A DNA stretch of 64,000 nt from Portunus trituberculatus (GCF_017591435.1 NC_059283.1:6998512-7062511); one strand, 5' to 3'. Positions 12,322 to 23,569 are shown, counted from the stretch's first letter. Translations and numbers: made by a program. The notes: generated by a model not told the origin, from the sequence alone.

Positions 12322-12400
<79 letters not shown>
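12132..12400. repeat. duplicated TC-microsatellite cassette
   Basis: Three TC runs (12132-12161, 12228-12272, 12325-12400) alternate with two related spacers. Both spacers contain TGAC, then GATAAAAA, then CATCCTCTTTGGC, A or T variant, ATTTCAAGGT. The microsatellite and its flank were therefore copied together as a tandem unit of roughly 100-110 bp. Confidence 0.9.
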
Positions 12401-12402
<2 letters not shown>

Positions 12403-12617
12403 GTACCCTCTATTACCCAGGAGATGTCAAGAGCGGGATAACATGATCAAAACAAGACACCTCGTCCGCTGCTGGTAACCCTGGACGCCTGGGGAGGAAG
12501 TGGTGAAACGCGCCCCGTCACTGTCCCTTGAAAACCATGTAATCGACGACCCTGAATTAAGGCAACACGAGACTGCTGCTTCCTCTCGCCGCTCTCTCTC
12601 TCTCTCTCCCTCTCCCT

Positions 12618-13690
12618 CACACCAGAACCGAGAACCAGGAGCCAAAGATAGCACGTATAACTTATAAAAAGGAATGGAAGTGGGAGAAATAAAAAAAAAA
12701 ATTGAGGTTTTTTATAGGAAAATATTAAAAAGCAGCACAAGATTACTATTTCCTCTTGTTCTCTCCATTCCTTCACAAGAGAACCAGAGAACCAGGAGCA
12801 AAGATAGCAAGTATATCTTCATAAAAAAAGGAATGGAAGTGGGAGAAATATTAAGAAAAATACAGGGTTTTTATAGGAAAGTATTAAAAAAGCAGCACAA
12901 GACTATTATTTTCCTCTCGTTCTTTCTACTCTCTTACACCAGGATTCGAGGACTAGTAGCCCAAAATAGCACGTATGGAATGGAAGTGGGGAAAAATACA
13001 ATGAAAAAGGTCTCATATGAAAGAAAGAATGAAAAAAAAAAACACGCGACTACTATCTTCCCTCGTTTTTTCTACTCTTTCACACCAGGAATCGAGAACC
13101 AGGAGCCCCAAAAAAGCACTTATAACTTAAACAGGAAAGGAAGTGCGAGAAGTAATGAAAAATGACGTTTTATAGGAAATAATAAATCAGAACATGACTA
13201 TTTCTACTGTATTTTCTCGTTTTTTACTCCATCACACCAGAACCCGAGAAACAAGACCCAAAGTTAACACGTATAGCTTAAAAAAAAAAAAAAACAATGG
13301 AATCTGGAGAAGTAAGGAAAAATTGAGGTTTTATAAGAGAGATTAAAAAAAGCAGAACAGGACTAATCTATTTCTTCTCATTCTTTGTACTCCCTCACAT
13401 CAGAATCCGAGACCAACGAGCCCAAAATAGCACGTGTAACTTAAAATGAATGAGAAAAATAGAGGTTTTATATGAAAGAATAGAAAAAAAAAAATCAGGC
13501 AAGACTACTATTGCTCCTATTTCGTTTATTTCTTTCTATTCCTTTACACCAAAACTCCAGAATCAGGAGCCAAAAAGTAAAAAAAAAAAAAAAAAAAAAC
13601 ACATACATAACTAAAGGGATTAAAAAGGGATATAAGTGAAATAAATACGGGTTTTAAAGAAGAAAAACAAGGCGAGTCTAAAGAAAATGG
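12618..13690. repeat. tandem array, about 154-bp unit, seven copies
   Basis: Units begin near 12618, 12774, 12935, 13081, 13233, 13396 and 13545, each at a CACACCAG-like block. Within each unit, in order: CGAGAACCAGGAGCC, ATAGCACGTATAACTT, GGAATGGAAGTGGGAGAA, GAGGTTTTATAGGAAA, AGCAGCACAAGACTA and CTCGTTCTTT. Spacing is 146-163 bp and identity falls toward the right end, where A-runs expand. A 163-residue plus-strand open frame (12674-13165) simply runs through the first three units with MEVGEI repeated in register; I treat it as a by-product of the period. Confidence 0.92.
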
Positions 13691-13906
13691 GAAAAATACA
13701 GATGAAAATAAATAAAAAAGAAGAGAAACACAACGAAGAAAAAAGCAAAGGGAAATATGCGGTATTTTTCTGTTTTCCTGTGATTCTAAAATTTTGTATC
13801 CTGCTTCTGACATTCACTGTTTGTAAATTTGGAAAAAGGAAAAAGACAAGGACACTGAAACTGTATTTTTTGCCTTGAATTGTTGAGGATTGTTTATGTA
13901 ACTCGG

Positions 13907-13963
<57 letters not shown>

Positions 13964-14520
13964 AAGGATTGTAGATAAAAAGATAGATAGCGAGCAAAGA
14001 TATTCACGATAAAGAAATACAAAGCAGAAAAAAAACAGACGTATAAAAAATACAAGAACGTAGGAAGCGAGAAAGGATGAATAGAAAATAAAAAAAATAA
14101 AATAAAGAAGGAAAGAAGATACGATTGAGAAGCATAAAAGGAAAATGAGGGAAGGGGAGATAATGATGCGAACATTTGAAACGACATTACGAAGGGAATG
14201 ACATAATGGCGAGAGGAAGGCGGTACATTAAGTGAAGTGGAATAAATTATGTGGATGAAGGGGGAGTGTAGAAACAAAAAGATAAAAAAGGATAATAAAA
14301 AAAAAGTAGATAACGATTATAGACATAAAGAAAATGAAAGATCAAGTATAACATATATATAAAAAAAAAAGGATATTGTGAAGAAATATGCAACAAAATA
14401 AAAAAGAAAAACGAGGTTGATAAATAAAAGATAGAAACACAGAGAAGAGGAAAAAAAATATAGAAGTCAAAGGAAAGTAAATAAAAGATAACACGTGACA
14501 TATTTCAACGTTCACAAATC
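13690..14520. other. purine-rich non-genic stretch
   Basis: A and G dominate the plus strand almost continuously. Minus-strand frames are Phe, Leu, Ser and Tyr-rich and reflect this. No gene called. Confidence 0.65.
13914..13955. repeat. (AG)n microsatellite ending in a G run
   Basis: About 20 AG units, directly followed by about nine G. Confidence 0.97.
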
Positions 14521-14633
<113 letters not shown>

Positions 14634-14656
14634 CCTCAATATACCTCAAAAGTATC

Positions 14657-14680
14657 AACACACACACACACACATATATA
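14657..14680. repeat. compound (CA)9(TA)n repeat
   Basis: Short CA run passing directly into TA repeats. Confidence 0.9.
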
Positions 14681-14689
14681 TGACATTTA

Positions 14690-15190
14690 TTATTTCTTTT
14701 TATTGAGTTTTGTTGTTTACTATTTTCCCATCTTGATCTTGTTTTTCTCCACTGAAATAGAGAACAGCACATTCTTCTCTTTTTTTAGCAATAAGACTGT
14801 TAACGGAGAGAGGGAGAGGGAGATAGGGAGAGAGAGGGAAGGAGTGGGCTGTCCAAAGTTCCAGACTTCTAACACGCGGCTTCCTGTCAGCGAACATAAC
14901 GGAACGGGCGAATAAGAATGACTACCTACTCCCTACCTCCCCTTTCCCTCCCCTCCTTCTCCACTTCCGTCCCCATCCCTTCTCATCCACAACCCACGAC
15001 CTCTACTAAATTACCACCCCCACAATCCCCTACCTTTTACACCCCCCTTTCCCTCCCCTTTCTCTTCTCCAAGGGCGGGATCGAAGAGGAAGATAAGAAG
15101 GTAAGGTTACGTTATTTTATTGGAATAAAGAAGGTTGGTGAAAATAAGGGAAGTTTATCTTTTCGGGGGTAAATTAGTGGTGGTAGTGAG
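14690..15190. other. unique sequence with C-rich tract at 14925-15070
   Basis: A short GGGAGA-type repeat at 14800-14840 is followed by C/T-rich sequence. No exon-like segment is supported. Confidence 0.5.
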
Positions 15191-15289
15191 ACAACGATGC
15201 TGTTTGTTGATGAATGTATAGTTGTTGTAGGTTAGTGTGTTTTAGAATGTTAGAGGATCGTGAGGTTGAAAAATTATGATGAATTGGGA

Positions 15290-16100
15290 CAAATATTATC
15301 AAGAGAAGTGCCATAAAAAAAATAAACAGGGCAGGGAAGAAAGGGGAAGAAAAAGTGGCCCCCTTCTACCCAAAGAAAACAAGAAAGAAAGGTCAAAGAA
15401 AAATATTAAAAGAAAAATACAAATAGAAAAAAATATTACCAAACCTAAGAAATGAAAGAAAATAATAAAAAAAAACGAACATAGAAGCATCTTGGGGATA
15501 ACACGTGATTACCATAAAAGTCTGAACACACACGACCAAAATGAAAATTAAGAAAGAACGTTTTAATTAAAGAAAAGAAACCGCGCATGAATATTAAACG
15601 AAACAGCAGGAGGAGAGAAACATTTGGGGACAATATTGGACGACTTGGAAAAAGGACCGCCAAGGAATAAGGAAAATGAAAAGAAAAAAAAATAAAGATG
15701 TGAATCTCAAGAAAGAGGTAAAAGATTAAAAAAATAATAATAATAAAATCTGATGAAGATGTAAACAGTAGACAGCTAATAAATACATGGAAAAGAAGGA
15801 AGAGAAAACACAGCTAAATAAAAAAGGAAAACTAAAAAAATGTGATACAAAGATACCAAAATAAAAAATAAAACATAACGAACGGAAGAAACATAAAAAA
15901 AATCCTGATGAATGAGAAAAAAATACACAAAAGCGAAAAACAAGGTTAAAAAGCCAAAAATAAAGACGAAACACGAAAAAAAACAACGAAAAGAAAACAA
16001 ATTACTGAGATGAAAAAAAGCTGAATTATCATAATGAAATAAAGGAAGCGAAGGACAGGAGATAAATAGGGAGACAATGGGGAAGGAATGTGGCGGAGGA
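15290..16100. other. purine-rich, A-rich stretch
   Basis: Mostly A and G on the plus strand for about 800 bp with many A5-A9 runs. Minus-strand frames up to 125 residues are Phe and Leu-rich composition artefacts. Confidence 0.65.
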
Positions 16101-16369
16101 AGGCACAGGAAATAAATATGGTGACGTTGACAGAGGTGTGAGTGGAGGGTCACCGGAAATTATGGGGAGGGGAGGGAGGGAAGAAAGGGAGGGGCGGGTC
16201 ACACAGGACGTAGGGGTCACCTGTCAACACCTGGGGGTCACTGAGGGGGTCCCAGTCACATTCTCAGTCCCATCACTCCCTCCTCATTATCGCCTCCCTC
16301 TTCCCCAACTCCCATCACCTCTGTCTGACCTTTTCCATAACCTTCTCACCTGTCGTATTTAATTCACTT

Positions 16370-16624
16370 TTTTCTTTTAGGTGAATTTTAAGTTGTTCAT
16401 CTTATTTATTCTTCTTTCATGCATTTTTTACTTCACTTTTCTTCCTCTCTCATGTGTTATCCTAATCCCTTTTTTTCGAATATTTCTCCCATTTCCCCTT
16501 CTTCCATATTTAACCTCATCACTATCACCACCTATTCTTTTTTCTTTCATACATCTAATTCCTTTGCATTCTTCCTTAAGCATCTCCCTTTATTTCATTC
16601 ATTATTCATCCTTAATGTTACCAT
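16370..16624. other. pyrimidine-rich stretch before the LINE tail
   Basis: T and C dominate. The two overlapping 91- and 107-residue plus frames are Ser, Phe and Leu-rich and are not supported as coding. Confidence 0.5.
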
Positions 16625-16840
16625 ATCACACCTTTCTCTGGCAAACTCTGGAACTCCCTCCCTACTTCTGTATTTTCATCTTCCTACGTCTTGATTTCTT
16701 TTAAGAGGGAGGTTTTAAGACATTTGTCCCTGAATTTTTAATAACTTACTTGGCTCTAAGGGAACTGGCAACTCAGTGGGCCTTTTTCTTCCCATTTTTG
16801 TTGCCCTTGGCCCTTTGTCCCACCTGCATAATAAAATCTA
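16625..16840 (+). mobile_element. non-LTR retrotransposon (LINE) 3' tail, degenerate
   Basis: The plus strand reads ITPFSGKLWNSLPTSVF and then, after SSSYV, ISFKREVLRHLSLNF before a stop at 16739-16741. The LWNSLP core followed some 14 residues later by a SFKR-type segment is typical of the extreme C-terminus of reverse transcriptase ORF2 in jockey/CR1-like LINEs. About 95 bp of 3' untranslated sequence follows, ending near CATAATAAAATCTAAAA. No reverse transcriptase or endonuclease core lies upstream, so the copy is 5'-truncated, as most LINE insertions are. The family assignment rests on this short motif only. Confidence 0.7.
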
Positions 16841-17263
16841 AAAAACACCCCCTTATATTCCTCCCATACATTACTCCTCGAACTTTCTTCACTTCTACAT
16901 CATCCCTTTAAGCCTACAGCTCCTTCTGCTCCGTGTCTTTCTCCGCCTCCCTCTCCCTTCCCTCCAGCGACAGACACCTCCCGGGCCATTAATAATCTGT
17001 CCCTTACTCCGTTACTTCAGACCTCCAGCCATGAGGGATAGAGAATGATTAGAAAGGAATTATGTTGAGCAAGGTAGGAGGTGGATGGAGGAATGGAGAA
17101 GAGCGTGAATAGATGAGTTGGAAGGAAACTGAAGGCAAGGATTAGATTAGAGGAAGGAAGGATGGAAGGATGGAGGGGAGAAATGATCGAGTGTGAATGG
17201 ATGGGAGGAAAACAGAGTGAAGGAAGGGAAATGGTAAACTGGTTCATGCTATACGAGGGCACG

Positions 17264-17267
<4 letters not shown>

Positions 17268-17341
<74 letters not shown>
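17268..17341. repeat. (AC)n microsatellite, about 37 units
   Basis: Pure AC run entered through CGCACGCAC variants. Confidence 0.98.
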
Positions 17342-17346
<5 letters not shown>

Positions 17347-17452
17347 CACAATCATTTCCGTGTACACTCACCACCTCCACAAAATACTGCACTCACAGAT
17401 TCCTTCATACACCCAACCACACTGCACCACACCCTTGACCGCAGGAAGAAGT

Positions 17453-17464
17453 CACACACACACA

Positions 17465-17532
<68 letters not shown>
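17453..17532. repeat. (CA)n microsatellite, about 40 units, one interruption
   Basis: A single T replaces A near 17466. It lies 112 bp from the preceding AC tract, in the same orientation. Confidence 0.98.
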
Positions 17533-17535
<3 letters not shown>

Positions 17536-17539
17536 CAAA

Positions 17540-18050
17540 TCCGGCTCAATTTTTATACAAAGCTCAAATTACACAGGAAAAAAAATGCTATGTGCTGGAC
17601 TATTTTTTTTCCAGAGTATCATGAGTCACTGTTATGTTTCCTTTGTGTTGCATAACTGAAGGTTCAAAGCACAAGAGGTGTTGAGCAGGATCAGTTCAAG
17701 GTTTACTTTTGTTTTATTTCCTTTTCTTTCGTATCACACTAACATTTGTTTTGCATACCAACTGACTTCCTGGGATTTTCATGTTTAGTTCTGACCATGA
17801 AAGCGTGCATTGTTAGTGAATATACATGACGAAATGGTTAAAACAATAAAAATATACATTACAACACAAATATTTCAAGCTACACGTGCGACTAACGAAT
17901 ACAAACTATGATTTTTTTCTTAGTATTCAAAAAGGTAGTTAAATATTAATTCAGTATTTCGGTGCATTTAACCAATATTCACCCCTCGCATTAAAGACCA
18001 CTCCGTTATATAGCAGAATAAAGAAAAAAAAAAAAACAGCATAATTCTCC
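17540..18050. other. unique AT-rich sequence, no gene seen
   Basis: No repeats beyond short T and A runs. Confidence 0.55.
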
Positions 18051-18400
18051 TATAATTAACTCCTCTTGAAAATTTCCATCCATCTTCTTTATTTCTCAAA
18101 ACTTGGCTCATTGGAGGCATTAAGGGCATAAACGACCCTGAACTCTTGGGTGAAGCTCCCACACCTGAAGTATTAGTAATGGACTCAGGTGCCTCGTGAT
18201 CTCAGGTGGTGGGGAAGGCTGGGTAGAGGTGGAGGAAGGCGCCTCAGGTTTATCTAAAGTGTCGATGTGTGTTAAGATGCTTCACGGGAGGAGGTGGAGG
18301 AGGTGGAGTGTTGGATGCTGGGGTGCTGTTAGTTGGCAAAAGGTCACTGGTGGTAGCTGACAGACAGGAATGGAAGAGGAGGAGATAAATGGGGCAAATA
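18050..18400 (-). pseudogene. possible decayed coding sequence
   Basis: Three successive minus-strand frames give polar, protein-like translations with no single open frame. About 18355-18253 ends in NTPPPPPPPVKHLNTHRHFR before a stop. About 18265-18190 reads LDKPEAPSSTSTQPSPPPEI. About 18190-18055 reads EAPESITNTSGVGASPK, then MPPMSQVLRNKEDGWKFSRG. Two frame changes would be needed to join them, so if this was ever coding it is broken. The Pro, Ser and Thr bias could equally come from CCT-rich DNA. I recognise no family. Confidence 0.2.
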
Positions 18401-20069
18401 TGGATGAGGACCAGTGGAGGAGAATCCTTTCCTCGCCACGTCTCGGATCGGAGGCAACAAAAACTGCGCCAGGAAGACAAAGACCAAACTCGCCCCGCGC
18501 CGCCCAAGGTCCACGCGTCACCGTCTTGAAATGACACACAATAAAATAAAAACAAGGACGTTGCTCAGGCTTTGTCTTTCTCCTCCTCCTCTTCCTCCTC
18601 CTCCTGCCGTAGCAAAGTGAAATCCACACCTCGCCTCCCTAGCCTCATGTAACATACAGGAGGGAAAAAGAGCGGAGGTGGCAGCGTCCACTTGCCTCCC
18701 TGCTTCCCTCTGTGTTTATCCCTTCAATTACTAACAAAGACAAGCCGCGCCTATCACTGTCCCCTCCATGTAAAGCCAAACGCATGCAGTATAGGCGGCT
18801 TCCTCTTTGTAAAAGGAAAGCAGACACCCTCTTCTTCCCCTCCGCAACATCAGTCTTTGCACCTCAGTCAACCCGCATGCCATTCATAACGGAGCCACGC
18901 CACAGAAAGCCTTAAATAACCAAGCCACGTTACTCCTCACATCAGCTGCCAAGAGACTAATTCCGCAACGCCCTTGAAAACAGCGCACTACAGTATCTGG
19001 CGGGGAAAGTTATATGCAATTCATCTGCACCTTTATATTGAAGCCACGCGACCCCCACGGCGAGCAGCGGGGACCTGTCCACTTATCAGCAGCGAGGGAC
19101 GGCCCACTACTTCACACCAGGCACCGAAATAACAATAAACACAGCTTCATGCAGACTTTACAACCGCACGGTAACAACATACTGCCAGGGTCATGTGAGG
19201 CCGTCCCCACCTGCCCCCTTTCCCTCCGCCAGGTGAGATGTGGCCCTCAAACATGCAGGTCACTCAGGGCGGGTCATGCAGAACCTTACTGGCTCCCAGT
19301 TGACGTCATGCACACACGCCATTCCAACGGTTCACTCTTGCCGTGCAGTTCTCTTTGCTTTCTGTGATATTACGGTAAAAATTCACTCACCTGTATATTT
19401 AAATGGACTTATACCTTTCGTTCAACAGGTGCTTCTCGTATTTAGTGCGTATTTTCTTCAGTCCGCGTAACGTGGCTGGGTATGTATGGAATTCTAATAC
19501 GGAAAGAAATGAACACTAGATACAACTCTCCAACACAAGGTAAAAATTTCCTTCTCTCCCCTCGCATATAAAAAGATGTAAAACACGGATTCCCTTCCCA
19601 AGGAAATATGGTAATGCAAAGCCGAGGAACGGAACGAGAGAGCGAAAAGTAATAGGTCTTAAGCCACTCTGAATGTAAATCATATTCATGGTTTTATTCA
19701 GAACAAGCCAGGAAGCCGCTAGTCCGTATCAGAGGCTGTGAGTGCAAGGGAGAGTGTGAGGGGAGAGTCTGAGGGTGAGGAAAGAAGGGAAACGAGAGGA
19801 AAACAAGAGAGTACGGCGGTTAAATATATCACCACCACAGTACCAACAGATCACCCCCACCATAGTGATAGTAAGGCACCATCGCATCACCCCACATCAC
19901 CACAGTCATCACAGTGTTTGGTGAGGTGATGCTGCAGTCTGTCAGTCACTTTTTTTCTCTCTCTTTTTTCAGCTGCACATAACCCGTTCAAGGATGAGTG
20001 ATCAAAATGAGGCTTCCCGCACCACAACTGTCACTATCTCAGTCTAACACACCCATTTGTTTGACAGTA

Positions 20070-20070
<1 letters not shown>
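18400..20070. other. unique GC-balanced sequence, no supported gene
   Basis: Includes a CTCCTC-rich patch at 18580-18605 and a CAC/ACC-rich patch at 19830-19920. Open frames of 60-117 residues occur on both strands but none has splice, start-context and composition support together. A CAG/GTGAGTGA donor-like site lies on the minus strand near 19391. Confidence 0.4.

Positions 20071-20072
<2 letters not shown>

Positions 20073-20130
<58 letters not shown>
20073..20130. repeat. (TC)n microsatellite, 29 units
   Basis: Pure TC run; left arm of an inverted pair with the GA run that starts 116 bp downstream. Confidence 0.98.
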
Positions 20131-20134
<4 letters not shown>

Positions 20135-20243
20135 GCCGTCACACTTCATATATCACATTTCCACAACTGTCACCACACCCTAACCACATTACCACTGCAC
20201 AAGCTCCACCACATCCACCCAGGACACTCCCACCGCTACGACA

Positions 20244-20246
<3 letters not shown>

Positions 20247-20307
<61 letters not shown>
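20247..20307. repeat. (GA)n microsatellite, about 30 units
   Basis: Pure GA run; right arm of the inverted pair with the TC run at 20073-20130, equal in length. Confidence 0.98.
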
Positions 20308-20309
<2 letters not shown>

Positions 20310-20860
20310 GCAGCAATCTACCCTCCGTGACCTCGCTATCATTTCTTCTTTCGATCGGCAGCACTTAATTACACTAATTAGTTAATGTTCTTTTTCGTTC
20401 CCTTTGTTAATTTGTGGTCACGAAATGAGGCGGCGGTAGTACGGTTCTTCGCAAGCCTGCACGAGAGGGGAAAGGACTAACTTGAGACGAATGGGTGAGA
20501 AAAAATGTAGAAATTAAATAATGTATACATGCATTGAACACAAGTGGATAAGAAATTTAAAGGTTCGTATACTCTTTCTCTTGTCTTTATCGTCCGGGGT
20601 TGAAATGCTCAATGAGATGCATAAAGAACAGAGGTCAGGGCAGTGAACTGGTGAACGAAACAATACGAGAGGAAAGCTGCTCTGGGTGGTCGCGGGTGAA
20701 GGGAGTGGAAGGGTCGTTGGCTATTAAGTACAGTTGTAACACAGGGTTCACGGTTCGATCCCACAAAACACTTCACGAGGCACCGATACAGCTCGACCCA
20801 ACCAACTAATGCCATGGACGGTAAAGGCTGACGCATACTTGCCTCATGTTCCCAAACTAG

Positions 20861-21157
20861 GCTGGAGGAGCAAGTAGAGAGGAAAATGTACAAAGAACAT
20901 TTGCCTCTCTCTCCGGGTCGACTCAATTAAGCGACCAAATTGCAAACACTGTCTTAATGAGGCTCAACTTCAGCCCAGAACACGGGACGAGATGCGAGTT
21001 GGAAATGGTAAAGGCTTTGATCCTCAACTCCGCCCAGAACTACTTCCTTTTCTCCCCGGAATACGAAAACAGCCATTCCGGGACAATAAACATACTGAGT
21101 GCGAAGGAACGCGTGCATGGAAACAGCGCCGCTAACCAAAACGCGGCCCCGTGCTGA
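20861..21157 (+). CDS. weak candidate terminal exon or ORF, 98 codons
   Basis: An open frame follows an acceptor-like AAACTAG at 20854-20860 and ends with TGA at 21155-21157. An internal ATG at 20957 gives 66 residues beginning MRLNFSPEHGTRCELEMVKA. In this second half about 70% of codons end in G or C and first positions are purine-rich. The antisense translation is hydrophobic, as expected of a shadow. The first half lacks the GC3 bias, the ATG context is weak, and I recognise no domain. An open run of this length is expected by chance somewhere in a window this size, so this is only a lead. Confidence 0.22.
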   Translation, partial: AGGASREENVQRTFASLSGSTQLSDQIANTVLMRLNFSPEHGTRCELEMVKALILNSAQNYFLFSPEYENSHSGTINILSAKERVHGNSAANQNAAPC

Positions 21158-21271
21158 GCGAGCGCAGGAGTTTGAAGAATGCTACACTCAGCGGTGGAGT
21201 GAGAGAGGGAGTGAGTGAGGAACCCGTTCACAGAGCACCACGTGACCACCTTCGATCCGGGACACACCCAA

Positions 21272-21314
21272 AATGGCGGTGATGGTGGTGGTAGTAGTGG
21301 TGGTGGTGGTGGTG
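21272..21314. repeat. imperfect (GGT)n repeat
   Basis: GGT units with GAT and AGT variants. Confidence 0.85.
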
Positions 21315-21945
21315 CACGGGCGACACAACACCGCAACACACAGACATACCTGGCGAGTCACAAACACAGACACAAAACAACACGGACGCAACACATTAGG
21401 AACATTATGAGTGCCTCTAACACCTGGACGAGCACCCCGGGCGGGACTCTGATACCCTAGGAGAGGCAGGCACGGGGAGAGGGGAGAGGGGAGAGGGACG
21501 CCCAGTGCCCTTGGTTTGTGTGGGGCAGGAGGCAGAGCGTGGCAGGCGGCGAGCTATCTACTCCCCATCTTGATGATTCCTGCCCGGGGTTACAATTAGC
21601 GATTTCATGCGTATTTTTTTCCCCCGCGCGACTTGCACCGGCCGCTCGCACGTTGGTGTTGGTGTTGGTGATGCGAGGGAGAGTAGAGAGTGGAGAGTGA
21701 AGAGGGAGAGGAGGGAGACATGGAGGGAAAACGGAGGGAGATGCCTTAGGATGGTTGGTGTGAAGGGAGGGTGGAGCTGTGTTGTTGGGGGAGAGTGAGG
21801 GAGGTGGGTTGGCTCAGTGAGGGAGAGGAAGAGGGAGAGAGGGAGGCTGTAAGTGTGAGAATGACGGTCAAGAGCGAGGCCTGTCTGGGCGGCAGACTTT
21901 TGTCCGACATTCCTCCTCCTCCAATAAACTGCACACGTCTCCTTG

Positions 21946-22001
21946 CCTCCTCCTCCTCCTCCTCCTCCTCCTCCTCCTCCTCCTCCTCCTCCTCCTCCTC
22001 C
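21946..22001. repeat. (CCT)n trinucleotide repeat, about 18 units
   Basis: Pure CCT run. Confidence 0.97.
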
Positions 22002-22185
22002 AGACAACCAGAGATAAATAGATAAAAGCCGCATTACTCCCCCTACCACCACAACCACCACCGTGCCATCACCATCATCATCATCACCATCAACATCAAC
22101 AAAAGGAAATACAACACACTTTATCTCCCGGAATGAGAAAACATCAGATCAGTTTCGTGTTGGACTCCTCTTCCTCTTCTTCTTT

Positions 22186-22241
22186 CTCCTCCTCCTCCTC
22201 CTCCTCCTCCTCCTCCTCCTCCTCCTCCTCCTCCTCCTCCT
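22186..22241. repeat. (CCT)n trinucleotide repeat, about 18 units
   Basis: Pure core with TCT/TTC-rich flanks from 22166 to 22263. It is the second of four CCT tracts within 1.1 kb (the others at 21946, 22752 and 22999). Confidence 0.97.
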
Positions 22242-22386
22242 CTCCTCCTCCTTCTCCTCCTCCCTCACTCCCGCCCTTCATGACAGGAGAGAAAGGGAGA
22301 GAAAGGGAGGGAAGGAGAGGAATAGTAGCACTTCAGGACTTTTCTTAAGCTTGTACTTTAGAGTTTGGGATGTGCCAAGTTCCCCT

Positions 22387-22492
<106 letters not shown>

Positions 22493-22565
22493 GACAGATA
22501 TGAAGATGAAAAGTGGGCGAGGAATGGAAATAAAAAGAAAGAAAACAAAAAAAGACACGAACACT

Positions 22566-22567
<2 letters not shown>

Positions 22568-22603
<36 letters not shown>
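22568..22603. repeat. (AG)n microsatellite, 18 units
   Basis: Pure AG run 76 bp after the larger GA tract. Confidence 0.97.
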
Positions 22604-22605
<2 letters not shown>

Positions 22606-22751
22606 TCTTGACTGGTATGTTTGAGGGAGAGAGAAAATGGAGCAAAACAGGAGAAAAGTGAGCTAAGAGTGAGTGTGATTGATCAAAGGAGACACATGAT
22701 TGCTCAAAGGAGGAGGAGCCATACACGCCGAGGTGAGGAGTGCCTTCGTTT

Positions 22752-22805
22752 TCCTCCTCCTCCTCCTCCTCCTCCTCCTCCTCCTCCTCCTCCTCCTCCT
22801 CCTCT
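22752..22805. repeat. (CCT)n trinucleotide repeat, 18 units
   Basis: Pure run, followed by 48 bp of unique sequence before a TC tract. Confidence 0.97.
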
Positions 22806-22851
22806 TGTCTAGATATTCTACGTGTGTCATCTTTCATCCTTTATATTTTCA

Positions 22852-22853
<2 letters not shown>

Positions 22854-22920
<67 letters not shown>
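22854..22920. repeat. (CT)n microsatellite, about 33 units
   Basis: Pure run ending directly in CAG, which makes it look like a splice acceptor. Confidence 0.98.
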
Positions 22921-22922
<2 letters not shown>

Positions 22923-22998
22923 GGTGAACCCTATATTCCCATTACCTGCCGTAAGTACCTCCATTAAGGGGGAAATTTCATCTCCTTTAAAAACTCTA

Positions 22999-23070
22999 CC
23001 CTCCTCCTCCTCCTCCTCCTCCTCCTCCTCCTCCTCCTCCTCCTCCTCCTCTTCCTCCTCCTCCTCTTCT
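22999..23070. repeat. (CCT)n trinucleotide repeat, about 22 units
   Basis: Pure for about 50 bp, then interrupted by TTC variants. Confidence 0.96.
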
Positions 23071-23565
23071 TCCTCTATCCCTCCTCCCTTTCCTTCCTAC
23101 CTTGTACGTTTTCCATTTCCCTGTTCTCCTTTCCCCACTTGTTTAACTCTACTCCTCTTCCCACATCCTTCTTCTCTTGTTGCTTTCCTTCACACTGCTT
23201 CTCCTTCTCTTCCTTCTCTTACTACATATTTCTTCGCTTCCTCCTCTCCTCCGTCTATTTTATCTTCTCCTGTCTTGCCTTCCCTCTTGTTTGTATCTTT
23301 GTCCTCTTCCTCCTGCAACTATTCCTACATGCCTCTTCCTTTTCCTATTCTCCTTCATTCTTTTTATCTCATCCTGTCTTCATCCTCCCTTTTTTTGCAC
23401 TCCTGTCCTCCTCGTCTTACTCTTTTCCTCACCCTTTTAATCTCTCCTTGTCCTTCATTCTCGTTTGTGCTCTTGTTTGTTTTCATTTGTTTGTCGTCTC
23501 CTCCTCTCTTTTTTTCCCTTTCAGTTTCCTCTCACGTGGCTAAAAATAAGAGGCCACGTTTTTTT
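23071..23565. other. pyrimidine-rich non-genic stretch
   Basis: C and T dominate for about 450 bp. All three plus frames stay open for 87-248 residues of Ser, Phe, Leu and Pro, which is the signature of polypyrimidine DNA and not of a gene. Confidence 0.65.
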
Positions 23566-23569
23566 TAGT

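Noticed and set aside
12674..13165. 163-residue open frame with a repeated MEVGEI motif
   Set aside because: It is three in-register copies of the non-coding 154-bp tandem unit; later units of the array are broken by stops and indels.
20740..20775. tRNA B-box-like GGTTCGATCCC, possible tRNA gene
   Set aside because: The T-stem does not pair, and no A-box, anticodon arm or acceptor stem could be found upstream.
22822..23568. 248-residue Ser/Leu/Phe-rich open frame
   Set aside because: It runs through (CT)n, (CCT)n and polypyrimidine DNA, which lack stop codons by composition.
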